In this document: piece by piece, positions 27,052 to 33,399 of the stretch
Layout of the letters: every line of letters begins with the position of its first letter
Position numbering within the stretch: position 1 is the stretch's first letter
Assembly: GCA_964638675.1 (NCBI GenBank)
Contig: CAZXAU010000006.1
Location: forward strand, 62,001-126,000
Reading direction: 5' to 3'
DNA length: 64,000 nt
Origin: SIG714 sp964638675
GTDB lineage: Bacteria > Bacillota > Clostridia > Oscillospirales > CAG-272
Translations under genes and position numbers: made by a program
Notes under the pieces: model-generated
What the model saw: the letters and a program-made list of their open reading frames with translations, nothing else
Databases searched by the model: none
Told to the model about the DNA's origin: nothing

Positions 27052-27084
27052 AAAAACAGCCGGATCGATGATCAGGCTGTTTTT
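27052..27084 (+). terminator. Terminator of the 26807 gene
   Basis: Stem AAAAACAGCC/GGCTGTTTTT with a 13-nt loop and a T-run continuing into TTTTAATTTG. Confidence 0.85.
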
Positions 27085-27107
27085 AATTTGACAAAACAAA
27101 ATAAAAA

Positions 27108-27128
27108 TGACCGCCGAAACGACGGTCA
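27108..27128 (-). terminator. Terminator of rpsU
   Basis: On the minus strand a 9-bp stem TGACCGTCG/CGGCGGTCA with one U-G wobble and a UUU loop, followed by TTTTTATTTTG; 11 bp after the rpsU stop. Confidence 0.85.
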
Positions 27129-27138
27129 CGAAAATCGA

Positions 27139-27312
27139 TTACTTGTATTTACGTTTTCTTGCAGCCTCTGATTTCTTCTTGCGTTTTACGCTCGGCTTAT
27201 CATACTGCTCTCTCTTTTTGACCTCAGTGAGGATTCCGGAACGGACAGTAGCCTTCTTAAATCTGCGAATTGCGTTATCAAGTGATTCATTTTCCTTTAC
27301 TCTGATCTCCAT
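27139..27312 (-). CDS. rpsU: 30S ribosomal protein S21
   Basis: 57 residues read directly from the strand: MEIRVKENESLDNAIRRFKK, then a conserved RSGILTEVKKREQYDKPS segment and a basic tail of KRKKKSEAARKRKYK type. S21 is a small-subunit protein near the anti-Shine-Dalgarno region of 16S rRNA. Upstream lies AGGAGGGGGTG and, at 27369-27397, a sigma-A promoter; a terminator follows. It is a monocistronic unit, convergent with the small membrane protein gene. Length and sequence are fully typical of Firmicutes S21. Confidence 0.96.
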   Translation of the reverse strand: MEIRVKENESLDNAIRRFKKATVRSGILTEVKKREQYDKPSVKRKKKSEAARKRKYK

Positions 27313-27368
27313 ATTCTTTTCACCCCCTCCTGAAATCTACATACGGTCACGCTTTGACCTACTCGATT

Positions 27369-27397
27369 AGTATACACCATAATACCACTTTTGTCAA
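27369..27397 (-). promoter_or_regulatory. Sigma-A promoter of rpsU
   Basis: Minus strand TTGACA, 17-bp spacer, TATACT. Between it and the tsf terminator (27398-27573) nothing else is recognised. Confidence 0.8.
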
Positions 27398-27573
27398 TAC
27401 TTTTTTTACATTTTTTTATTTTTCCGGAGAATTTTTTTCAAGGATGATCGTTCAGTGTAAATAGTTCTCATTACGTAAATTATGTCTGTAATGACGCATT
27501 TTATCAGCTTCTAACGATAAATCTAAGATTTTGAACATATCATTCAACTATTCTTAAGTCAAAAAATATTGTC

Positions 27574-27609
27574 AAAAAACCTGTATCAAACAATGTGATA
27601 CAGGTTTTT
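27574..27609. terminator. Terminator of the rpsB-tsf operon
   Basis: A near-perfect palindrome, AAAAAACCTGTATCA with TGATACAGGTTTTTA, and a 7-nt loop, 28 bp past the tsf stop. A/T-runs on both sides make it potentially bidirectional. Confidence 0.9.
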
Positions 27610-27636
27610 ATATTATAACGGATTCAGTCCAAAATA

Positions 27637-28572
27637 TTAGCCTTTATTGACCATCTTTTCGATTTCTGCTGCGAAATCTTCTTCTTTCTTTTCAATGCCT
27701 TCGCCCTTTTCAAAGATAACAAAAGAATCTACAGTGATAGCCTTGCCGATCTGTTTTGCAACGCTTTCGATATATTTTCCGACAGTAAGTGAACCGTCTT
27801 TAACATATTCCTGCTCAAGCAGACAAACTCTTTCATAGAAGAGTTTTCCGAGCTTACCTGCAACGATCTTCTTAATGACTTCTTCAGGCTTGTTTGCAAG
27901 CTTTTCATCATTCTTAGCTGCAGCTACCTGAATTTTAAGCTCTTCTTCAACAACGCTTGCGGGAATCTGCTCTCTGCACACATATGAAGGAGGCGAACCT
28001 GCAGCGATCTGGAGAGCTACATTCTTTGCACATTCGAGGAATTCGGGAGCATTCTTGATCGAATCGTCAACATCGAACTTAACAATAACGCCTGTAACGC
28101 CCATACCATGAATGTATGTTGCAACTGTTCCATCAACGATAACAAAGCGGCGAACGCTGAGCTTTTCTCCGATGAGAGCGATCATTTCAACGAGTGTATC
28201 TTTAACCGACTGATTTCCGCCGGCAAATGTGCAAGCCATAAGAGCTTCGAGGTTCTCGGGCTTATTTGCAACTATTGTGGAAAGAATTCCTTTAACGAAT
28301 TCACGGAATTTTGCATTCTTTGCAACGAAGTCTGTTTCGGAGTTGACTTCAACCATGGCTGTAACATTGCCCTCGGTCATAATATCAACGATACCTTCGG
28401 AAGCAATTCTGCCTTCCTTCTTTGCAGCAACAGCAAGTCCCTTTTCACGAAGGATCTTTACAGCCGCTTCGATGTCGCCTTCAGCCTCTACGAGTGCTTT
28501 CTTGCAGTCCATCATTCCGAGTCCTGTCTTTGCGCGGAGCTCCGCTACCTGTTTTGCAGTGATCTGTGCCAT
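27637..28572 (-). CDS. tsf: Elongation factor Ts
   Basis: EF-Ts is the guanine-nucleotide exchange factor for EF-Tu. 311 aa: N-terminal UBA-like domain with VAELRAKTGLGMMDCKKAL, the conserved core NSETDFVAKN (~79-88), HGMGVTGVIV (~150), and dimerisation segments to the C-terminus (VNKG). Start has TGGAGGAAT. It follows rpsB by 30 bp, the universal order, and shares the rpsB promoter. No anomalies. Confidence 0.98.
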   Translation of the reverse strand: MAQITAKQVAELRAKTGLGMMDCKKALVEAEGDIEAAVKILREKGLAVAAKKEGRIASEGIVDIMTEGNVTAMVEVNSETDFVAKNAKFREFVKGILSTIVANKPENLEALMACTFAGGNQSVKDTLVEMIALIGEKLSVRRFVIVDGTVATYIHGMGVTGVIVKFDVDDSIKNAPEFLECAKNVALQIAAGSPPSYVCREQIPASVVEEELKIQVAAAKNDEKLANKPEEVIKKIVAGKLGKLFYERVCLLEQEYVKDGSLTVGKYIESVAKQIGKAITVDSFVIFEKGEGIEKKEEDFAAEIEKMVNKG

Positions 28573-28602
28573 TTTTATTCCTCCAATTTATAGACAATTC
28601 AA

Positions 28603-29340
28603 TTATTCAGCGTCTTCCTGTGTCGGCTCAGCTGTCTGCTCGGTCTCTTCGGAGAGTTCCTCCCCCTGCTTAGCTTCGATAACAGCATTTGCAAGAGTAC
28701 CTGTGATAAGCTTTACGGCACGGATAGCATCGTCATTTCCGGGGATAACATAATCAGCATCATCAGGATCGCAGTTTGTATCAACAATTGCGATAACCGG
28801 AATTCCGAGCTTTTTAGCTTCAAGAACAGCAATTCTTTCCTTGCGGGGGTCTACAACGAAGATAGCAACAGGAAGGTTTTCCATGGTCTTGATACCGCCG
28901 TAGCTCTTTTCAAGGTCGTTCTTCTCTTTGAGCAGAGATGCAACCTCTTTCTTGGGAAGAAGTTCGAAAGTTCCGTCAGCTTCCATCTTTTCAAGATCCT
29001 TAAGACGAGCTATAGACTTTTTGATTGTTTTGAAGTTTGTGAGCATTCCACCCGGCCAACGAACATTTACATAATACTGACCGCATCTGAGAGCTTCGTC
29101 CTTGATAGCTTCAGCAGCCTGCTTCTTTGTTCCGACGAAAAGGATATTTCCCTCTTTTGCTGCTTCGGAAACGAAAGCATATGCTTCATCAAACTTTTTG
29201 ACAGTTTTCTGAAGGTCAATGATGTAAATACCGTTTCTTTCTGTGAAGATGTATTCAGCCATCTTAGGGTTCCATCTTCTGGTGTGGTGTCCGAAATGAA
29301 CACCTGCTTCAAGTAATTGTTTAATTGAAATAACAGACAT
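28603..29340 (-). CDS. rpsB: 30S ribosomal protein S2
   Basis: 245 aa with the complete S2 signature: SIKQLLEAGVHFGHHTRRWN at the N-terminus, KMAEYIFTERNGIYIIDL, the coiled-coil insertion (~100-150) and GIPVIAIVDTNCDPDDADYV (~173-192), ending in an acidic Glu-rich tail. First gene of rpsB-tsf. An AGGAGGAC site precedes the ATG. The promoter is at 29433-29461 and the ~90-nt leader can fold (see 29341-29432), which may serve S2 autoregulation. Confidence 0.98.
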   Translation of the reverse strand: MSVISIKQLLEAGVHFGHHTRRWNPKMAEYIFTERNGIYIIDLQKTVKKFDEAYAFVSEAAKEGNILFVGTKKQAAEAIKDEALRCGQYYVNVRWPGGMLTNFKTIKKSIARLKDLEKMEADGTFELLPKKEVASLLKEKNDLEKSYGGIKTMENLPVAIFVVDPRKERIAVLEAKKLGIPVIAIVDTNCDPDDADYVIPGNDDAIRAVKLITGTLANAVIEAKQGEELSEETEQTAEPTQEDAE

Positions 29341-29432
29341 TATAATGTCCTCCTTCGGTTTTTTCCACCACGGAATGATTTATGCCGCAAAAAAAGCGGA
29401 ACCGAACGCAAACCGTGTGTGATTTTCGATAG
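29341..29432 (-). promoter_or_regulatory. rpsB 5' leader with foldable element
   Basis: The transcribed leader carries CACACGG near its 5' end, which can pair (with one bulged G) with CCGTGGTG just upstream of the ribosome site. It encloses an inner CCGC-T7-GCGG hairpin. This is the geometry of an S2-binding autoregulatory leader; the assignment is inference. Confidence 0.4.
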
Positions 29433-29461
29433 ATTATATCATACACATTTTATTTTGTCAA
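29433..29461 (-). promoter_or_regulatory. Sigma-A promoter of rpsB-tsf
   Basis: Minus strand TTGACA, 17-bp spacer, TATAAT with extended TG-A: a near-consensus promoter, as expected for a ribosomal-protein operon. Confidence 0.88.
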
Positions 29462-29513
29462 TAGTTTCCTCAATCTTTTTTTCAAAAAGTGCAATTTTTT
29501 TATCTACTCTCTA

Positions 29514-29542
29514 TTGCATTTTTTTCATTAATGATATATAAT
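29514..29542 (+). promoter_or_regulatory. Promoter of the 29681/29920 genes
   Basis: TTGCAT, 17-bp spacer, TATAAT, divergent from rpsB. The expected start (~29549) lies just before GTGAGGTGATAAGC, so the 5' UTR would be a short standard leader if the repeat at 29565-29680 were absent. Confidence 0.7.
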
Positions 29543-29564
29543 CATTGTTCGTGAGGTGATAAGC

Positions 29565-29680
29565 TTGAAAGATAGATCTTTCAAACGGCATTTTGTGGCT
29601 TTCGTCACCGAAAAGGCAATTTTGCTCCGCAAAACCAGCCCCAATTCCGCAAGAAAGGAAGCTCTCGCAATGCGAAAGCT
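29565..29680 (+). repeat. SD-to-start inserted repeat, copy A
   Basis: One of three copies of a structured dispersed repeat. Reading in gene direction it has an inverted repeat (TTGAAAGAT with ATCTTTCAA), then GTGGCTTTCG, a GCAAAA-type hairpin (TTTTGCTCCGCAAAA), AAGGAAG, the GCTCTCGC-AAT-GCGAAAGC hairpin, and finally the start codon ATGGT of the 29681 gene. It sits between an AGGTGA ribosome-site-like sequence (29554-29559) and the start codon. Other copies: 41935-42073 and 59867-59983, both on the minus strand. Confidence 0.9.
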
Positions 29681-29902
29681 ATGGTCATAATTGTGCAAAC
29701 CGAAAAAAAAGATTCAAAACGGTATCATGAAGCAAATTGTGAAAGCTGTGAGTATTACGATTATGACGAGGATATCGATGAATATGTATGCATTATGTCG
29801 CTCGATGAAGACGAATATGCACGTTTTCTTCAGACGGGAACAAAAATTTGTCCCTACTATAAATTCTATGACGAATATAAATCGGTACAAAAACAAATAT
29901 AA
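29681..29902 (+). CDS. Small Cys-rich acidic protein (DUF6472-like)
   Basis: 73 aa, acidic, with Cys pairs CESC (~20-23) and single Cys in YVCIMSLDEDE and KICPYYKF, probably a small metal-binding fold. The pattern CESCEYYDYDEDIDEYVC followed by CPYY and a DEYK end matches the Clostridia family I recall as DUF6472; function unknown. The ATG at 29681 is the last part of repeat copy A, and the fifth codon is a GTG (29693) that may be the ancestral start. It precedes the amidohydrolase gene by 17 bp, so the two form an operon. Confidence 0.8.
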   Translation: MVIIVQTEKKDSKRYHEANCESCEYYDYDEDIDEYVCIMSLDEDEYARFLQTGTKICPYYKFYDEYKSVQKQI

Positions 29903-29919
29903 AAGATCAAGGAAGTAAC

Positions 29920-30720
29920 ATGACAAACAGTATATACGATGCACATACACATATATTCCCCGATAAGATCGCCGAAAAGGCATCTAAAAGCATAGGCGAT
30001 TTTTATTACGGATATAAAATGCACTCATCAGCCGATAAGCAATCACTCGTATTTGATGAGCATGATGCAAAGATCACACATTATCTCATCTGCTCATCGG
30101 CGGTCGTTCCGCATCAGACACAGACTATAAATAATTTTATATCAGATGTATGCCATGAGAGCAATGAATTTTTCGGACTTGGCACGATTCACCCCGATTA
30201 TGAGAACATAGAGGAAGAAATTGCAAGGATCAAGTCACTCGGACTGCACGGAATAAAGCTTCATCCAGATTTTCAGCATTTTGAAATTGACAGTGAAAAA
30301 GCAATGAAAGTATATAAAGAGTGTATAGCAAACGACCTTACAGTGCTTTTTCACATGGGTGATGACAGATACGATTTTTCATCTCCTGTAAGGCTCATGA
30401 AGGTAATTGAAAAACTCCCTGAGCTCCGTGTCCATGCGGCACACTTCGGCGGCTACTCCGACTGGGACAGAGCTTATCAATATCTCTGCGTTCACGAAAA
30501 TCTGTATTTCGATACCTCAAGCTCACTTTTCTTTTTGGATAAAGAAAGAGTGTATAAGTTTTTTGAAAAATTCGGAACAGATAAATATATGTTCGGAAGC
30601 GATTTCCCGATGTGGTCACCGAAAGAAGAATTGAACCGTTTATTCTCATTGGGACTGAGCGAAAACGAGCTTGACGATATTCTCTGCAATAATTTCAAAA
30701 GATTTTATAGAATTGGGTAA
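29920..30720 (+). CDS. Amidohydrolase-family TIM-barrel metal hydrolase
   Basis: 266 aa of amidohydrolase-2 type: metal motif YDAHTHIFPD (residues 6-15), GLHGIKLHPDF (~105), HAAHFGG (~168) and the catalytic Asp in MFGSDFPMWSP (~226). Such enzymes hydrolyse or decarboxylate small cyclic or acyl substrates; the substrate cannot be told. Start has AAGGAAGTAAC. It is co-directional with the small Cys-rich gene and followed by repeats. No frameshift. Confidence 0.9.
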   Translation: MTNSIYDAHTHIFPDKIAEKASKSIGDFYYGYKMHSSADKQSLVFDEHDAKITHYLICSSAVVPHQTQTINNFISDVCHESNEFFGLGTIHPDYENIEEEIARIKSLGLHGIKLHPDFQHFEIDSEKAMKVYKECIANDLTVLFHMGDDRYDFSSPVRLMKVIEKLPELRVHAAHFGGYSDWDRAYQYLCVHENLYFDTSSSLFFLDKERVYKFFEKFGTDKYMFGSDFPMWSPKEELNRLFSLGLSENELDDILCNNFKRFYRIG

Positions 30721-30740
30721 TCCTTTGTCGGGGTTAGTAT

Positions 30741-30975
30741 TTTAGCCGTCTACTGTCCATTTGACAGATACAGTGGCACTTAGCCTTCTCCAATGGGAGA
30801 AGAGTGGCAAGGCTTAGTCGCTTCGCGGCTAAGCCGAAGGCAGACGGATGAGGTGTCTGCTATGAAATTTACAATAAAGTATGCAACTTTACGTGAAGAC
30901 TTGGGCTACTCCTCATCCACAGCAAGCGTTTCCCCTTCTCCCACAGGAGAAGAATTGGCTGAACCGTTCCGTTAG
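30741..30975 (+). repeat. Clostridia-type palindromic intergenic repeat
   Basis: Contains CTTCTCC/GGGAGAAG (30785-30802), a GGCTTAGTCGC/GCGGCTAAGCC hairpin (30811-30835) and outer arms CCGTCT near 30745 pairing with AGACGG at 30842-30847. It continues with GGATGAGGTGTCTGC, CTCCTCATCCACAGCAAGCG and CTTCTCCCACAGGAGAAG. I recall similar CTTCTCC/ATCCGTC repeats dispersed in Clostridia genomes. No open frame here looks coding. Confidence 0.55.
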
Positions 30976-31023
30976 AATTTCGCTACATAATATAGCCATA
31001 CTATTTTATAAGTCTTTATATGT

Positions 31024-31545
31024 CACGGGGGAACTTTCTGAAGAAAGTTTCATCGAATCACCATACGCAAACTAACTTACACAAATTTAAAAAAACCGTA
31101 TGGGGCAGGGGCCCGCATGCCGGTTGCAGTTCGAGCAATCAAAGTTTCTGCTCCATTTGAGCAAAGCACCATAACGTCCCCCCCTTCAATAAAGTCTTTG
31201 AAAGAGCACGGGGGAACTTTCTACAGAAAGTTTCATCGAATCACCATACGCAAACTAACTTACACAAATTTAAAAAAACNNNNNNNNNNNNNNNNNNNNN
31301 NNNNNNNNNNNNNNNNNNNNNNNNNNNNNNNNNNNNNNNNNNNNNNNNNNNNNNNNNNNNNNNNNNNNNNNNNNNNNNNCGTGTGGGGCAGGGGCCCCGC
31401 ATGCCGGTTGCAGTTCGAGCAATCAAAGTTTCTGCTCCATTTGAGCGAAGCACCATAACATCCTCCCCTTCAATAAAGTCTTTGAAGGGGCACGGGGGAA
31501 CTTTCTACAGAAAGTTCCCCCGAAATATTATACGCAGACTAACTC
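31024..31545. repeat. 183-bp tandem repeat interrupted by the assembly gap
   Basis: CACGGGGGAACTTTCT recurs at 31024, 31207 and 31491. The first two are 183 bp apart; the last two are 284 bp apart, which is 184 after subtracting the 100 N. Each unit holds GGGGCAGGGGCC, a TTCGAGCAATCAAAG stretch, a CCCCTTCAATAAAGTC hairpin, the GGGGGAACTTTCT hairpin and CGCAAACTAACTTACAC. The third copy diverges at its end. The number of units is unknown because of the gap. Confidence 0.85.
31280..31379. other. Assembly gap of 100 N
   Basis: Exactly 100 undetermined bases at the junction between two repeat units. The length is probably a placeholder, so nothing about the true size can be inferred. Confidence 0.95.
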
Positions 31546-33398
31546 TCTGCGCGAAGGATATCGCAGGTCATGGGGAGAAGGAGCGTACTTTCATGATATA
31601 AAGTGCCGGTTAAAAGTGAGCGGCAGGGATGGGGCAGATCGAGAGTGTAGAACTCACTGCCGGCATTTACTGCGGTTATGACGGTCTCACCGTCTTTCGC
31701 ACGGGAAAAAGCAAAAACTCCCGAGCGGTGGGTAAGACAGTTGTATTCCCCGTCGGTGTATACGGAACTTGAGAGCCGGGCGGCAGCGAATCGGCGATAA
31801 GTGCCGGTCACTTCCTTGTCTTCATGCCCCCAAGGAAAAGGAAAACGGTTGAACGGGTCGCCGTAGCCTTCCATACCGGCTTCATCACCGTAGTATATAC
31901 TCGGAACACCGGGAAGTGTCATGATAAGACATACCGCAAGAGTCAGACGCTTTTTGGCAAGAGCCCTTTCCTCGGGAGTAAGACGGATGCGAGCCTTGTA
32001 GGAATTCGGCATCCCGGCACAGGGCGAGGAGGCAAGCACGGTCATTATACGTTCGGTGTCATGAGTGCCGAGAAAATTCATAAGACAGTCAAGAGTGGGC
32101 TTCGGGTAGTTAGCATTAAGCATCTCCATCGTGTCATAAAGGATGTTGGCATCTCCTGATATAAGATAAGATATGATCGCATTCTTCAGCGGATAATTCA
32201 TGACACTGTCAAGCTCACTTCCCTGCAGATATGCACGCCTCTGACCATAGGATATCTTGTTTGAAGCATCCTCCCACACTTCCCCGATGATCAGAGCATC
32301 GGGATCTTCTTCTTTGGCGGAGCTTCTGATATTCTTTATAAAATCATCGCTGAGCTCATCGGCAACATCAAGCCGCCAGCCAGAAATACCTTTTCTGAGG
32401 TATTTTTTTATTATGCCGTTTTTCCCGCAAATGAATTCACAGTAATCTGGGTCGTCACACTTTACACGTGGCAGGATAGATATCCCCCACCAGGACTCAT
32501 ACCCTTCACCTTCAGCATCAAAGGAATACCATTTCCGATAGGGTGAATCGGTAGATTCATAAGCACCGAGAGAATCATACTTTGAATATTTATTGAAATA
32601 TCGGCTGTCATCGCCGGTGTGATTGAAAACGCCGTCAAGAATTATGTGAATTCCGCGTTTACGGCATTCAGAAATAAGATAATCGAAAGCCTGCTCACCG
32701 CCGAGCGTTTCATCGATCTTTTCATAATCGCCCGTGTCGTAACGGTGATTCGAGTAGGCTTTGAATATCGGATTGAGATATAATATGTTTACACCGAGCG
32801 AGAGCATATAATCAAGCTTTTCGGCAATACCGTATAGATCACCGCCGAAAAAGCTGTTGTTCTTAAGCTCGCCACCCACCTTTTCGGGGTATTCGGGAAC
32901 GCCGTTTTCCCAATCACCGTAAAAAACAGCATCATCACGATCAAATCGGACTTTACCCGAACGGCAGAACCTGTCTGGGAAGATCTGATAAATAATGCCG
33001 CCCTTCATAAAACCAGGTGTGGAGTAATCATTACGGAACACAAGAAACGTAAAATCACCGCCGCTGTAGCCCTCGGGCAGACTTCCCCTCACCTGACTTG
33101 TGTAATAATAAGATCTGTCAGATGAAACTATCCTGTAATAAATACTGTATAGCCCGACACCTCGTGATGCGGCATCGAAGGTGTACTTATAAACACCGCA
33201 GATGAATTCGGTGATGAATTCCTCCCCGTCAATTACGATATAAACAGCATCAACGTCGAGCGGCAACACCAGCCGAAAAACGACCGAAGAAGAGTCGGGG
33301 CAGTTAAAGCCGAGCGACTCTCCTTTTTCGTCAGAACGTGTAAATTTTATATCTCTTGATTCTATTTTTAAAGCTTGTTTTGTATCTTCTGAAATCAT
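31539..33398 (-). CDS. GH13 alpha-glucan hydrolase (neopullulanase/cyclomaltodextrinase type)
   Basis: 619 aa from the ATG at 33398, which lies one base after the glgP stop. The N-terminal ~130 residues are a CBM34-like beta domain; then comes the GH13 barrel. GGDLYGIAEKLDYMLSLGVN and YDTGDYEKIDETLGG precede DGVFNHTG, the nucleophile Asp is in GWRLDVADEL, the acid Glu in IIGEVWED and the third Asp in LGTHDTERI. There is no signal peptide, so it is cytosolic, acting on glycogen-derived or imported maltodextrins. Last gene of the glg operon. Subfamily specificity is inferred from the N-terminal domain and HDTER region only. Confidence 0.92.
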   Translation of the reverse strand: MISEDTKQALKIESRDIKFTRSDEKGESLGFNCPDSSSVVFRLVLPLDVDAVYIVIDGEEFITEFICGVYKYTFDAASRGVGLYSIYYRIVSSDRSYYYTSQVRGSLPEGYSGGDFTFLVFRNDYSTPGFMKGGIIYQIFPDRFCRSGKVRFDRDDAVFYGDWENGVPEYPEKVGGELKNNSFFGGDLYGIAEKLDYMLSLGVNILYLNPIFKAYSNHRYDTGDYEKIDETLGGEQAFDYLISECRKRGIHIILDGVFNHTGDDSRYFNKYSKYDSLGAYESTDSPYRKWYSFDAEGEGYESWWGISILPRVKCDDPDYCEFICGKNGIIKKYLRKGISGWRLDVADELSDDFIKNIRSSAKEEDPDALIIGEVWEDASNKISYGQRRAYLQGSELDSVMNYPLKNAIISYLISGDANILYDTMEMLNANYPKPTLDCLMNFLGTHDTERIMTVLASSPCAGMPNSYKARIRLTPEERALAKKRLTLAVCLIMTLPGVPSIYYGDEAGMEGYGDPFNRFPFPWGHEDKEVTGTYRRFAAARLSSSVYTDGEYNCLTHRSGVFAFSRAKDGETVITAVNAGSEFYTLDLPHPCRSLLTGTLYHESTLLLPMTCDILRAES

Positions 33399-33399
33399 A

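Noticed and set aside
31024..31545. CRISPR array
   Set aside because: Period is 183 bp with the whole unit conserved; there is no short repeat/spacer alternation and no cas genes.
31117..31601. Frames running through the repeat and the N gap
   Set aside because: They include undetermined residues and follow repeat sequence; not credible genes.
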